Positions 16,198-25,571 are shown, counted from the first letter of the stretch. The stretch is DNA of 64,000 nucleotides from Bacteroidota bacterium (GCA_023392125.1 JAEVZS010000017.1:124001-188000); one strand, 5' to 3'. Numbers and translations: made by a program. The notes: generated from the letters alone by a model not told the origin.

Positions 16198-17394
16198 CTA
16201 GTTGTTTTTTATCAGTCGTTTAAAAAGCCTTCCGTCTTTGGTATGGACTATGCAAATATAGGATCCGGCTGATAAGTCCTCTGTTGGAAATGTTTGCAGA
16301 TTATCGATAAGAGATGAGATGATTCTTGTTCCCGATTGGTTGAAAACTTCAAGCAATACAGGTGAATAGCTTCCTGTGGCTATAGTGATTGTATTGTTGA
16401 ACGGGTTGGGGTAAATATCAAAAGAACGATATTGACTTGTTGTCTGTAAATCGGTTACAGGGTTATTTACTTCACTGTAGTATGGTATAGTTGTATCTGT
16501 TAGAATCCACTGGCCTGTTGATCTTTGATATTCCATATTCGTCATTTTTGTCAGCTTATGATTGAAAGGAAAACCGATGTCCATAATCAGCATGTCTTTT
16601 GTGACTGTCAGATCATATTTCAGAAAGGTTTTCCTATAGGGAATCAATTCATCACCGGCATATTGCTCTCGATGGAAAAATAATTGTTCGACGGGGTTTT
16701 CGTAATCATCATATGTATACAGGATCTGATGAATGTGCATCCAGCCGTCGGAAGACCATTCATAGGTGTTTTCCCCCGTAAGAAGATTATTTTGATATAT
16801 ATACTCAATCCTGAAAGCCGGTTCATTATCCGGTTTCCTGTAAATAATTTCACTTTCTGGTATTCCGGCTGGGTTGTAGGTAAATTCTCTTTGCAAATAG
16901 AGGTACCAGTCAGGAGCCAGGTGGCTTTGAATTTTTGTCAATGCTCCTGTATTGTTATAATAGTATACTTCTTTAGTCAGTGTATCCCATTTTTGCTGCT
17001 CCGGCAGCCATTCCATATAATACTGGGTACTTAGCATTTGATCGTGATCATAGATTTTACCTCTCTTACCTGCCGGAGTACGGGTGTGACCATCTTTATA
17101 ATTGAAAAGTATCCGTTTAGACGGGATAATATCATCGGAATATATCCATTGATACAATGAAAGAATCTGGTCTGAGGGAGTGTAGGTGATCATTGAGTCA
17201 AGGCGAAAGAGATTATAGCTTTTAAGACGGCTTCTTATGTGAGGATTGTCAGACGGAAGCTGATAAAAGAAACTTATTCCTTGATCTTCGGCTGGTGATA
17301 GTAAAAAGGGGCTTTCCGGTTTATGAAGTAACGTTTGAGAATAGCCGGAATTTAAGATTAGCAAGACTAATAGACAGATGATAGAATGTTTCAT
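16198..17394 (-). CDS. Secreted protein with T9SS type A sorting domain
   Basis: 398 residues from the ATG at 17394 (the open frame adds 7 codons upstream). The signal peptide is KHSIICLLVLLILNSGYSQ. The body consists of repeated YD/YxY-rich strands of the kind seen in secreted Bacteroidota proteins with RHS-like or propeller-like repeats (for example NGKRG-like turns and LYTYDDYENP). The C-terminal ~80 residues beginning FDIYPNPFNNTITI are a standard T9SS sorting domain. No enzyme motif is visible, so the function is unknown. It is predicted to be exported across the outer membrane. Confidence 0.85.
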   Translation of the reverse strand: MKHSIICLLVLLILNSGYSQTLLHKPESPFLLSPAEDQGISFFYQLPSDNPHIRSRLKSYNLFRLDSMITYTPSDQILSLYQWIYSDDIIPSKRILFNYKDGHTRTPAGKRGKIYDHDQMLSTQYYMEWLPEQQKWDTLTKEVYYYNNTGALTKIQSHLAPDWYLYLQREFTYNPAGIPESEIIYRKPDNEPAFRIEYIYQNNLLTGENTYEWSSDGWMHIHQILYTYDDYENPVEQLFFHREQYAGDELIPYRKTFLKYDLTVTKDMLIMDIGFPFNHKLTKMTNMEYQRSTGQWILTDTTIPYYSEVNNPVTDLQTTSQYRSFDIYPNPFNNTITIATGSYSPVLLEVFNQSGTRIISSLIDNLQTFPTEDLSAGSYICIVHTKDGRLFKRLIKNN

Positions 17395-17496
17395 ATGTGC
17401 TATGTTTATGGACATTCCTTAATAGAGGAATAGTATTATCACTCTATTTTGGGGAATCTTACAAGATACTAAATGTACATTGCATTTTGTAAGAAT

Positions 17497-17535
17497 AACT
17501 AAGCCTGTATCTGATATCCAGTGGCAGGCTTAGTT
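17497..17535 (-). terminator. Possible terminator after agmatine deiminase
   Basis: Inverted repeat AACTAAGCCTG (17497-17507) with its complement at 17525-17535 and a 17-base loop. The following minus-strand T-run is weak (ATTCTTAC). Confidence 0.5.
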
Positions 17536-17553
17536 TGCTTTAGCATCATTAGG

Positions 17554-18603
17554 TTACAATACCGCAGGCTCCTGCTGACTCAGGCAATGCCAGCTTCCCA
17601 GCCCCCAGATGATATCTCCGGAGTTGACTCCGACAACCTTTCTGTCTTTGAAAAGTCCTGATAGTATGCTAAGGGCTTTATCATCATTTGGGTCATTATA
17701 CACCGGAACAATCACCGCTGAGTTGGCGATATAGAAGTTCGCATACGATGCAGGCATACGTTCCCCTTTTATGTATAGTGGCGCCGGCATAGGAAGCTCC
17801 ACTATATTGAGCCCATTGCCGTTTTCCAGCTTCATTTTTTCGAGGGCTTCTATATTTTCTTTCAATGGCTGATAGTTGGCATCAGAAGTATTATGCTCGA
17901 CAACTGTTACTACGGTGTCTTCATTCACAAATCTGGTTATATCATCAATATGCCCGTCTGTATCATCTCCGACGATCCCGTCACCAAGCCATAATACATT
18001 ACTTACTCCATAATAATTGATCAGATATTGTTCAATGTCGCCTTTGCCCAAATGTGGATTTCTGTTTTTATTCAAAAGGCAGTTGGTAGTTGTCAGTATA
18101 GTTCCCTTGCCATTAAACTCAACAGAACCTCCCTCCATGATAATACCGGGATGTATGACCGGAATAGAATACTTTTCTCCGATTTTTGACGGAATGATAT
18201 CATCATCTTCAAACGGAGGGTATTTGCCCCCCCAGGCATTGTACCCCCAGTCAAGGATGATTTTCTTCTTTTCTGCCTGAGGATTGATCAGAAAACCAGG
18301 CCCGTGGTCTCTGCACCAGGCATCATTGGTCGCAAATCTGTGAAACCGGATCATATCCATGTTGACTCCGGCTTTTTCCAGCTGTTTTCCAGCCAGAAGT
18401 TCCAGCTGCTCTGTGCCGACACTGATATTAACTGTTTCACCTTCAGAGATTATTCTGATAAACTCGCAATAGGAAGGGTAAATAGCAGACAGCATTTCTC
18501 CAGGCCAGGTACTTTGGTTATGTGGCCAGCTCAGCCAGGTAGACTCGTGAGGTGCCCATTCTGCAGGAAAATAATAGCCAAGATCTTTTGGAAGTTTTTT
18601 CAT
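17554..18603 (-). CDS. aguA: Agmatine deiminase
   Basis: 349 residues, Porphyromonas-type peptidylarginine deiminase superfamily. It hydrolyses agmatine to N-carbamoylputrescine and ammonia. The N-terminal PAEWAPHESTWLSWPHN is the agmatine deiminase signature. Catalytic-site residues are visible in RDHGPGF, DDTDGHIDDITRF (Asp/His) and the C-terminal nucleophile Cys340 in GSWHCLSQQEP. It starts 9 bases after the N-carbamoylputrescine amidase gene, so the two successive enzymes of the agmatine-to-putrescine route form one operon. No arginine decarboxylase gene is visible in the window. Confidence 0.95.
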   Translation of the reverse strand: MKKLPKDLGYYFPAEWAPHESTWLSWPHNQSTWPGEMLSAIYPSYCEFIRIISEGETVNISVGTEQLELLAGKQLEKAGVNMDMIRFHRFATNDAWCRDHGPGFLINPQAEKKKIILDWGYNAWGGKYPPFEDDDIIPSKIGEKYSIPVIHPGIIMEGGSVEFNGKGTILTTTNCLLNKNRNPHLGKGDIEQYLINYYGVSNVLWLGDGIVGDDTDGHIDDITRFVNEDTVVTVVEHNTSDANYQPLKENIEALEKMKLENGNGLNIVELPMPAPLYIKGERMPASYANFYIANSAVIVPVYNDPNDDKALSILSGLFKDRKVVGVNSGDIIWGLGSWHCLSQQEPAVL

Positions 18604-18612
18604 TTCAAGTAA

Positions 18613-19488
18613 TTAATCCTCGTCAATATAGCGTTTACAGATTGGCTGATAGGTCTCTATGCGGCGGTCCCGCAAAAACGGCCAGGTTGTCCTGTATCGG
18701 TCAGACTGGCTTATGTTGATCTCCTGTACATATACAGTTTCAGTGTAATGATCAGCCTTGTACAACAGAGTTCCGAACGGATTGGAAACAAATGAGCCAC
18801 CCCAGAATTGCTGGCCCGCTTCTTTTCCGACCCGGTTTACACTTACCACATGCACACCATTTGCGATTGCATGGCTTCGCTGCATGGTTTCCCATGCGCT
18901 GTGCTGTTCCTTATTGGTTTCTTCCTTTTCAGTGATATCCCAGCCTATAGCTGTAGGATAAAACAGGATTTCTGCTCCCATAAGCCCGGTAATGCGTGCC
19001 GGTTCGGGATACCATTGATCCCAGCAGATCAGCACACCGATGGTTGCAAAGCGGGTTTTAAATACCTTATATCCCAGGTCGCCGGGAGTAAAGTAAAATT
19101 TCTCATAATAACCAGGATCATCCGGTATATGCATTTTACGGTATTTTCCGAGATAACTGCCATCGGCATCGATTACAGCGGTGGTATTATGATATAGCCC
19201 TTCTGCTCTTTTCTCAAAAAGAGAGGCGACAATGACCACTCCGGTTTCGGCAGCCACTTTAGAAAGCTCTTCCGTTGAAGGGCCGGGCACCGGTTCAGCA
19301 AGAGAGAAGTTTTCATGAAGCTCCTCATCACAAAAGTAAAGTGAACGAAAAAGCTCCTGAAGACATACAATCTGTGCACCTTTGGCAGCAGCCTCACGGA
19401 TACCTGCTATATTCTTTGCCATATTGATGGCAGGATCCTTATCACAGGCAAGCTGAACCAAACCTATTTTTACTTTTTTTTCAGACAC
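18613..19488 (-). CDS. aguB: N-carbamoylputrescine amidase
   Basis: 291 residues, nitrilase (carbon-nitrogen hydrolase) superfamily. The catalytic triad is visible as Glu45 (VCLQELF), Lys118 (KYRKMHIPDDPGYYEKFYF) and Cys155 (LICWDQWYPE). The long lysine-region motif and the WDQWYPEPARI context are specific to N-carbamoylputrescine amidases. It releases putrescine, CO2 and ammonia from N-carbamoylputrescine. It is the upstream gene of a two-gene operon with agmatine deiminase. It is cytoplasmic, without a signal peptide. Confidence 0.95.
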   Translation of the reverse strand: MSEKKVKIGLVQLACDKDPAINMAKNIAGIREAAAKGAQIVCLQELFRSLYFCDEELHENFSLAEPVPGPSTEELSKVAAETGVVIVASLFEKRAEGLYHNTTAVIDADGSYLGKYRKMHIPDDPGYYEKFYFTPGDLGYKVFKTRFATIGVLICWDQWYPEPARITGLMGAEILFYPTAIGWDITEKEETNKEQHSAWETMQRSHAIANGVHVVSVNRVGKEAGQQFWGGSFVSNPFGTLLYKADHYTETVYVQEINISQSDRYRTTWPFLRDRRIETYQPICKRYIDED

Positions 19489-19537
19489 TGCTATTTTTCT
19501 TTTTAGTCAGGTTCAAAATTAAGATATTTTATATTTA

Positions 19538-19545
19538 TAACTTTA
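19538..19545 (+). promoter_or_regulatory. Putative -7 element before the phosphoethanolamine-transferase-like gene
   Basis: TAACTTTA differs at one position from TAnnTTTG. It lies 24 bases before the ATG at 19570 and only 9 before the TTG at 19555, which favours the ATG as the true start. Pattern match only. Confidence 0.3.
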
Positions 19546-19569
19546 CTTCCATTCTTGAATGTAGTTCAT

Positions 19570-21198
19570 ATGGCAGGTAAAATTAGCTCAACGATCATTT
19601 TATATTTTCTTCTTCTTCTGCTATTCCCGGCTGTTCCCATCTTTTTTACAGCATTTCTTTCGCAGGATTCTATTGTAGCTACTCTGGTGAAGAAAATGGT
19701 ATTTGTCATCTGGGGTCTTTCATTCTTTGCATTTTTTATACTTATACTGCGTCCGCGTCTTTTGTTATTCCTTTCCATACCTTTGGTGCTTCTGGCATGT
19801 CTCGAGGTATATATTATTTTTATTACCGGTGCTGCTTCGGAAGAAGGAATTATCCTTTCCGTACTGGGAACAAACCCGGGAGAGGCGTTTGAAATTCTTT
19901 CTGCGAATAGTATGTATTTGCTTTTTTCGATTCTGTATACTGCTGTTTACATGTATTTGCTTTCTAAAGTTCCTGCATCCTTCAGGCTTCCGGTTAAAAT
20001 GAAGGTAAGGCTTATTATCCTTGTTCTGCTTGCACAAGCAGCTGTGGTAGCAAGAGATTTACAAGTGGCTTTAAATACCCCGGATGGAAAAGCGCCATGG
20101 AAGTATATTGAATATGCATATTCGGAGAAGATGAAGAAGACATTTCCGATAAACTGGCTCTATAATACCGTATCATATGCCGGTAAGCAAAAAAAGATTG
20201 CCAGGTATGAGGGAAAGATTAAGGATTTCAGATTCTATATAAGCAATGAAGATTCTATATATCGAAGAAGAGTTGTTGCAATCGTGATAGGAGAAACTGC
20301 CCGAAAACATAATTTTTCTTTATACGGATATGAGCGGAAGACAAACCCGCGGCTGGAAAAAGAACCAGGTCTGATCATAATGAATAAGGCAGAAACAGTG
20401 TTCAATAATACATTTAAGGCTTACACAGTTTTTCTGTCAAGGACTACTCCCGACAATTTTGATTTATATCTGGAGGAACCATCACTTATCAAAGCTTTTT
20501 CGGAAGCAGGCTTTCAGACAGTCTATATCAGTAATCAGGGATTACCTTACGGGTCAATTTATAAGGCATATTCGGAGCAGGCTGATACGCTTGTCAATCT
20601 GTATACCTCAATGAACAGGCATGCTACGGATGAACGCATTATTCCTGTTTTCAAAGAAATTTTGCAAAATTCCGAAAATCAGGACTTATGTGTAATCATT
20701 CATAGTATCGGAAGCCATTTTCGCTATAACATGAGATATCCTGAACGATTTGAGCATTTTGCTCCTGCAATCGGAGATGATCTGGATCTGGCATTTGTCA
20801 GTGAAAAACAAAGACAAGAGTTGATAAACGCATATGACAATTCTATTTTGTTTACGGATTATTTTTTGTCCGAACTTATTACCGGATTACATAGAGATAC
20901 ATCCTCCGCAAGTCTCCTTTTTTATGCCTCCGACCATGGAGAAAATATTTTTGATACAGAAGAAAAGAAGTTTGCGCACGGCGGCCCGGAACCTTCCCGT
21001 TTTGAAAAGGAAATTCCACTTTTGATATGGAGATCGGAGCAGTATGATAAAATGTTTTCCGAAAAGATTGCCAATGTGCAGGCTAATCAGGATAAGCCGG
21101 TCAACACAACCCATTTCTTTCCGACTATACTGGATTTGTCAGGTATAGTCATTGAATCGGAAGGCAGGGCAAAAAGCTTTGCAAAAGAAGATTTCTGA
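19570..21198 (+). CDS. EptA-like phosphoethanolamine transferase (alkaline phosphatase superfamily)
   Basis: 542 residues from the ATG at 19570 (a TTG at 19555 would add five). About five membrane helices fill residues 1-160. The periplasmic sulfatase-fold domain begins at VVAIVIGETARKHNFSLYGY, the metal-binding GETxR motif. A nucleophile Thr is likely in FKAYTVFLSR, and ligands continue in HSIGSHFRYNMRYP, YASDHGENIFD and KFAHGGPEPSRFEKEIPLLIW. Family members move phosphoethanolamine from phosphatidylethanolamine to lipid A or other surface glycans, lowering negative charge; the target here is inferred. Single gene, divergent from the putrescine pair. Confidence 0.85.
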   Translation: MAGKISSTIILYFLLLLLFPAVPIFFTAFLSQDSIVATLVKKMVFVIWGLSFFAFFILILRPRLLLFLSIPLVLLACLEVYIIFITGAASEEGIILSVLGTNPGEAFEILSANSMYLLFSILYTAVYMYLLSKVPASFRLPVKMKVRLIILVLLAQAAVVARDLQVALNTPDGKAPWKYIEYAYSEKMKKTFPINWLYNTVSYAGKQKKIARYEGKIKDFRFYISNEDSIYRRRVVAIVIGETARKHNFSLYGYERKTNPRLEKEPGLIIMNKAETVFNNTFKAYTVFLSRTTPDNFDLYLEEPSLIKAFSEAGFQTVYISNQGLPYGSIYKAYSEQADTLVNLYTSMNRHATDERIIPVFKEILQNSENQDLCVIIHSIGSHFRYNMRYPERFEHFAPAIGDDLDLAFVSEKQRQELINAYDNSILFTDYFLSELITGLHRDTSSASLLFYASDHGENIFDTEEKKFAHGGPEPSRFEKEIPLLIWRSEQYDKMFSEKIANVQANQDKPVNTTHFFPTILDLSGIVIESEGRAKSFAKEDF

Positions 21199-21204
21199 AT
21201 CATC

Positions 21205-21789
21205 TCAGACAAGATAGTCTTTGAGTAATTCGTCGGCTTCAGCTATCCTGCTCCTGGGTATGGCAAGCTGAAATTCACAAAGATCTGTATAACTGGACGA
21301 AATGACTTCGGCATCAACTTTTGAGAGTAGAGACTGAAGAAGACTCGTTTTTTCATAAGTAAAACGGATAGTACGTATTTCCGTTTCTGTTTTTTCAATA
21401 GGAGTAGCATTTTTCAGACAGTCATGGGCGGCTTCTCTGTAGGCAGTGATCAGCCCGCTTTTGCCAAGTTTGGTACCGCCAAAATAGCGTACCACAATAA
21501 GCAGAATGTTTGTAAAACCGGAGGATCTGATTTCGTTCAGAATAGGATCTCCTGCTGTATGAGCCGGCTCACCGGCATCGCTTGAGTTGTAAATTGTCCG
21601 GTCCTTGCCAAGAATATATGCGTAACAGACATGTCGGGCATCATAATATTCTTTACGATACTGTTGCAAAATTTCCCGTATTTCGGATTCCGACCGTACC
21701 GGAAGGGCATAGGCCAGAAACTTGCTGCCTTTTTCTTTATACAAACCTTCTGATTTGCTGCCAATAGTAAGATAGCGGTCGTCAGTCAT
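21205..21789 (-). CDS. YigZ/IMPACT family protein
   Basis: 194 residues. The family signature runs through HVCYAYILGKD, SSDAGEPAHTAGDPILNEI and VVRYFGGTKLGKSGLITAYREAA, followed by the short C-terminal ferredoxin-like domain (DUF1949 type). The UPF0029 fold resembles ribosomal S5/EF-G domain IV; the eukaryotic relative IMPACT regulates the kinase GCN2, but the bacterial role is not established. Its start overlaps the end of the upstream TPR gene by 8 bases, so the two are coupled. Confidence 0.9.
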   Translation of the reverse strand: MTDDRYLTIGSKSEGLYKEKGSKFLAYALPVRSESEIREILQQYRKEYYDARHVCYAYILGKDRTIYNSSDAGEPAHTAGDPILNEIRSSGFTNILLIVVRYFGGTKLGKSGLITAYREAAHDCLKNATPIEKTETEIRTIRFTYEKTSLLQSLLSKVDAEVISSSYTDLCEFQLAIPRSRIAEADELLKDYLV

Positions 21790-22921
21790 GCTTGCTGAGA
21801 TAGTCTTTGGCTTCCCGCATCAGGGACAGATAATCGGTTTCATCCAGACACTTTTTATACGCTTCAATGGCTTTTTCCTTTTCCCCCGATGAGTGATATA
21901 CTCTGCCCAGACCGGCATAGCACTGTCCTGTAAAATCCTGCACAGGGAACTCGCAGTTTCGGGCGAGCTGAAGCGCCTGATTGTAATAATTTCTGGCTTT
22001 ATCCGGATGCTTAAAATATTTTTCATTAAGTAGTCCGTAATACGTATAAGCAGCAATTTTTCCTGCCGGAACTTCCGATTTGTAGAGGTCATATGCGATA
22101 AACTCGGCTTCCTTATATTGTTGATTGCCGATAAGCGCTTCGCAATAATTTATTTTAAAGTAAATATTGTTCGGAAATTCTTTGACAAGCCTGGCTCCGT
22201 ATGGAATAGATTTGGCATAATCCTCTTCATACCGCAGATAGATATGAGATAAATAATAGGTTGCTTCAGTCCGGCTCAGGATACCTTTCCGGCTGCACTT
22301 ATCCATCAGTTCAAGGCCTCTGGCTTTGTCTCCTTTCATAAAGAAGAACATAAATGGCTTAAATACAGGATGGTTTTCCGGATACTGCACCACATAGTAA
22401 TTGTATAATCCTACCGGCAGGTTGAAATCCATAAGCCGGTCCTTCCATGCATCTGCTTTTTTGATAAGGTAGTATGCTTTGCGGGCTTCATTGACAGATT
22501 TAAGCGTTTCGTTTGTCTGCGCATAGTATAAGGCAATCGATGCGCGACCGGCAAGTGTAAAAAAGATTCCTTCCGGATCATTGTTGTCTTTCTCAAGCAG
22601 CTTTGCCGCCTTCTTTACAGCTTCTTCAAGATAATTCAGATTCTCTTTGCCTCTTTTTTTGAAGGAATTATTATACTGCATTTCCCAGCTAAGACTCATA
22701 GAATTCAGAAGCTCATAAGCAGGATGATCCGGATATTTCTGCTTTACTTTTAAGAAATATTTTTCGGCTTCCTCAAACTCCAGATTGTACATTTTTTCAA
22801 GTCCTTTGCTGACAACGTCCTGCATTTCTTTGTCGTCAAGCATGGTTGCCTGTGAAAATCCCGGATTATAGCTCAGGATCAGAAGAAATAATGAAAATAC
22901 AAAAACAACTCTGGTGCGCAT
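21782..22921 (-). CDS. Tetratricopeptide-repeat protein with signal peptide
   Basis: 379 residues. The signal peptide MRTRVVFVFSLFLLILSYNPGFSQA implies export. TPR-like helical pairs follow: KGLEKMYNLEFEEAEKYFLKVKQKYPDHP near residue 40, and repeats near 270-370 including ETSGEKEKAIEAYKKCL-like helices. The middle part contains long alpha-helical stretches without a named domain. Such proteins scaffold envelope complexes; no partner can be named. It overlaps the following YigZ-family gene by 8 bases. Confidence 0.8.
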   Translation of the reverse strand: MRTRVVFVFSLFLLILSYNPGFSQATMLDDKEMQDVVSKGLEKMYNLEFEEAEKYFLKVKQKYPDHPAYELLNSMSLSWEMQYNNSFKKRGKENLNYLEEAVKKAAKLLEKDNNDPEGIFFTLAGRASIALYYAQTNETLKSVNEARKAYYLIKKADAWKDRLMDFNLPVGLYNYYVVQYPENHPVFKPFMFFFMKGDKARGLELMDKCSRKGILSRTEATYYLSHIYLRYEEDYAKSIPYGARLVKEFPNNIYFKINYCEALIGNQQYKEAEFIAYDLYKSEVPAGKIAAYTYYGLLNEKYFKHPDKARNYYNQALQLARNCEFPVQDFTGQCYAGLGRVYHSSGEKEKAIEAYKKCLDETDYLSLMREAKDYLSKHD

Positions 22922-22926
22922 GTAAA

Positions 22927-23218
22927 TCAGACATAAATCAATACTAAGGATGTACCCGCCAATGCCATGCCAAGCCAGCAGATCATGGTATGTTTTTCGT
23001 TGAGTACCCGGGCTGCAAAGATCGGAGTTACCATGATAATTCCAATGTTTACAGTGAAAACCCTTGCTTCGTTAGTTGCCGGACGAAAGCAGGCCAATAA
23101 TGCCGATTATATAGTTGAAAACAATAGCCTGAAAAGAATTAATTCCGTGTTTACCGAATAAATGGAAAAGGACAAAGAAGGGCGAAACAAGAACAATCGT
23201 AATGAGTATATATATCAT
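22927..23218 (-). pseudogene. EamA/DMT-family transporter remnant with internal deletion
   Basis: Read on the minus strand from the ATG at 23218, 48 codons encode a typical EamA N-terminus (ILITIVLVSPFFVLFHLFG then FQAIVFNYIIGIIGLLSSGN) and hit a TAA. Immediately after, in another frame, about 47 codons ending in TGA at 22927-22929 encode the C-terminal end of the same family (VNIGIIMVTPIFAARVLNEK, then GMALAGTSLVLIYV). An intact EamA transporter has about 280-300 residues and ten helices, so some 580 bases of the centre are missing and the junction is frameshifted. Neither part could form a transporter. It sits in what would otherwise be an unexplained 395-base gap. Confidence 0.8.
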
Positions 23219-23303
23219 ATAATAAATCCCTTCTGAGAATCTGCGTATGATTAATATACTATTAATAAGGGACAGATTCTCATGTCACTTGTTCATAATT
23301 CAT

Positions 23304-23311
23304 TAATTTCG
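23304..23311 (+). promoter_or_regulatory. Putative -7 element directly before the ketoisomerase gene
   Basis: TAATTTCG is one mismatch from TAnnTTTG and ends only 5 bases before the ATG at 23317. If used, the transcript would be nearly leaderless. Pattern match only. Confidence 0.3.
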
Positions 23312-23316
23312 CTTCT

Positions 23317-23715
23317 ATGAATATCCCCGGTTTGATTGATTTCCCGGTATTTGGTGCCGGTCCTGATGGCAGCCTCTCTTTTGCAGAAGCTGAAGGATTA
23401 ATTCCCTTTCCCATAAAGCGTGTTTATTGGATTTATGGCGCTGCTGAGAATACAATAAGGGGCGATCATGCACATAAAGCAGGTATGCAGGTTTTGCTTG
23501 CGTTAGGCGGAAAAGTAGAGGTCGAGCTGACGGACAGACAGGGGAAACGCAGTGGCTATAGACTTGAAAAGCCGGATACCGGGTTGTTTGTTCCGTGTCA
23601 TTACTGGCGTAAAGTAATTATGGACGAAAATAGTATTTTGGTGAGCTTTGCATCTGAATCGTATGATAGCCAAAATTATATTACCGATTATGAGACGTTT
23701 ATAAATGGAGTTTGA
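23317..23715 (+). CDS. dTDP-4-oxo-6-deoxyglucose 3,4-ketoisomerase family (FdtA/QdtA, WxcM-like cupin)
   Basis: 132 residues, a single small cupin. The motif YWIYGAAENTIRGDHAHKAGMQVLLALGGKVEVEL carries the active-site histidines (His51 and His53) of the WxcM-like/FdtA family. The reaction moves the keto group of dTDP-4-keto-6-deoxyglucose from C4 to C3, opening the route to 3-amino-3,6-dideoxyhexoses found in O-antigens and S-layer glycans. The usual next enzyme, a PLP 3-aminotransferase, is not adjacent. The following FemAB-like gene overlaps by 11 bases and a GT2 follows, so the three form an operon for surface glycan building. Confidence 0.85.
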   Translation: MNIPGLIDFPVFGAGPDGSLSFAEAEGLIPFPIKRVYWIYGAAENTIRGDHAHKAGMQVLLALGGKVEVELTDRQGKRSGYRLEKPDTGLFVPCHYWRKVIMDENSILVSFASESYDSQNYITDYETFINGV

Positions 23716-24640
23716 GGTAGTTTCCAGTCTTTCTGAAAATATTGAGAGAGGGTATGATCCTTTTTTGTTCAACCGGGAGGAGTATCATGCTCTCAGGCCC
23801 CAATGTCGCCGGGTGTCCTGTTTGCTTAAAAACAAGGCATCAGATAATGTGGTAGCCGAGATTCACTTTATTCTTGAAGGAGCAGAGGCGGTTTCTCTCT
23901 CACGCGCTTCATATGGCTCCTTCCAGTTTTCTGAACAGCTTTCTGATGAATGGCTGGCCTGGTTTATCAATCAGACAGAACACTATCTACATAGTCTTGG
24001 AGCAGATCATCTGAGTATCCGAACCTATCCGGTAATATATGCTCCGGAATGCGCAGTACGGCAATACAGGCTTTTGACGAATCACGGATATCGGCTGGCT
24101 TATACAGATAGCAACTTTCATCTGGATCTGTCAGAAGATTTTCATGCAGGACTGAAAGAGTCTGCCCGGTCCCGTCTGAGATCGCTCCGGAATAAAGCAA
24201 TTCTATCGGAGCCGTGGGCTCAGCCGTCTCTGGAAGAAGTGTATCAATTGCTAAAGATATCGAGGAGAGAAAGAGGCTATCCGCTGACAATGTCGTGGGA
24301 AGATTTTATGAAAATGTTTGAACAATTACCTGCCGTGTACCGTGTTTTCAGAACGATTGCAGATAACCGCATGGTCGCGGTGGCAGTAACGGTGCATATT
24401 AACCAGGACGTACTTTATAATTTTTATGTCGGAGAGCTGCCTGAGTATCGGAAATACAGCCCTGTGGCCGGATTAATTGAAGCAATGGCAACATACGGTC
24501 GCACAAATGGCTATCAGCTGCTGGATCTTGGTATTGCCACGGACAAAGGAGTGCTTAATGAAGGGCTGGCCCGGTTTAAAGCCAATATGGGCGGCAAGTA
24601 TAGTGAGAAATACATGTTCAGTAAAAAATTGGCAACCTGA
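23705..24640 (+). CDS. FemAB/GNAT-like acyltransferase
   Basis: 311 residues with a tandem GNAT-like fold. The central segment with HAGLKESARSRLRSLRNKA resembles the lysine/arginine-rich helix of FemAB-related proteins. YNFYVGELPEYRKYSPVAGLIEAMATYG and LLDLGIATDKGVLNEGL.RFK-type segments are the acyl-CoA-side half. Family members transfer amino acids or acyl groups to peptidoglycan or sugars. Located between a sugar ketoisomerase and a GT2, it most likely N-acylates an amino sugar (inference). Its start overlaps the ketoisomerase gene and its stop overlaps the GT2 start by one base. Confidence 0.72.
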   Translation: MEFEVVSSLSENIERGYDPFLFNREEYHALRPQCRRVSCLLKNKASDNVVAEIHFILEGAEAVSLSRASYGSFQFSEQLSDEWLAWFINQTEHYLHSLGADHLSIRTYPVIYAPECAVRQYRLLTNHGYRLAYTDSNFHLDLSEDFHAGLKESARSRLRSLRNKAILSEPWAQPSLEEVYQLLKISRRERGYPLTMSWEDFMKMFEQLPAVYRVFRTIADNRMVAVAVTVHINQDVLYNFYVGELPEYRKYSPVAGLIEAMATYGRTNGYQLLDLGIATDKGVLNEGLARFKANMGGKYSEKYMFSKKLAT

Positions 24641-25569
24641 TGAAGCCGCTGGTAACTGTTATTGCGCTTTGCTACAATCATAAAGCGTATCTTCGGGAGG
24701 CATTGCAGTCCGTTTTCCGGCAGACCTATCCTGCTATTGAGATTATCGTGTCGGATGATTGCAGTCAGGATGGGAGCGTAGAGCTGATCCGGGACGTAAT
24801 CCGGGAATATCCGGGAGATATCCGTTTTTTACAATCCGGGCAGAATCTTGGCAATTGCCGGTCATTTAACAAGGCATTAAAGTTGGCAAGAGGTAAATAC
24901 ATAATCGATTTTGCAACGGATGATCTCATGTTGCCGGATATGGTTGAGCAAATGGTCGCTGCGTTTGAGGAGCATCCTGATACGTATGGAGTGCTTTTTT
25001 CAGATGCCGTGTATGTGAATGCGGAGGGGAAGTTTCTGAAACAACATTTCAAAGCGGGTGATCATATACCGGATGGCGATGTATATAAAGATGTTGTACA
25101 GCGCTATTTCATTGCTCCACCAGCCGTTATGATGCGGAAATCTATGCTGGAAGCCCTGGGTGGTTATGATGAAACACTGACCTATGAAGACTTTGATTTA
25201 TGGGTACGGGCATCAAGGAATTTTTATTTCCGCTTTCTGAACCGGGTTACTGTTAAAAAACGTGTGCATGCGAGCGCCTTGTCCAATAGTTTTTATCTTA
25301 AAACTTCCGGTCTGCAGGAGTCAACCTGTCGGGTCTGTGAGAAGATCCGATGGCTGAATAAAAATGATGCAGAGCACAGGGCTTTGCAGACACGGATTCG
25401 CTACGAAATGAAAGTGGCCTGCCTGACCGGCAACTTTAAGCTATATAGATTGTATCAGAGTCTTCTGCCATTCAAAGATACGTCAGCAACAGGCTATATG
25501 CTGAGTTTACTGGCAGTGCTAAGATTGGATCTGAGTAGCTTTTACCGTTTATTCAGACGTTTGGCATAG
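24640..25569 (+). CDS. Family 2 glycosyltransferase
   Basis: 309 residues. GT-A fold with LVTVIALCYNHKAYLREALQSVF at the start, SDDCSQDGS for nucleotide binding and DFATDDLMLPDMVEQM as the likely metal-binding DxD region. ALGGYDETLTYEDFDLWVR is the acceptor-side motif shared by many O-antigen and capsule GT2 enzymes. There are no membrane helices, so it is probably cytoplasmic or peripheral. The ATG overlaps the TGA of the FemAB-like gene. The stop codon lies two bases from the stop of the convergent flippase gene. Sugar specificity is unknown. Confidence 0.9.
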   Translation: MKPLVTVIALCYNHKAYLREALQSVFRQTYPAIEIIVSDDCSQDGSVELIRDVIREYPGDIRFLQSGQNLGNCRSFNKALKLARGKYIIDFATDDLMLPDMVEQMVAAFEEHPDTYGVLFSDAVYVNAEGKFLKQHFKAGDHIPDGDVYKDVVQRYFIAPPAVMMRKSMLEALGGYDETLTYEDFDLWVRASRNFYFRFLNRVTVKKRVHASALSNSFYLKTSGLQESTCRVCEKIRWLNKNDAEHRALQTRIRYEMKVACLTGNFKLYRLYQSLLPFKDTSATGYMLSLLAVLRLDLSSFYRLFRRLA

Positions 25570-25571
25570 TG

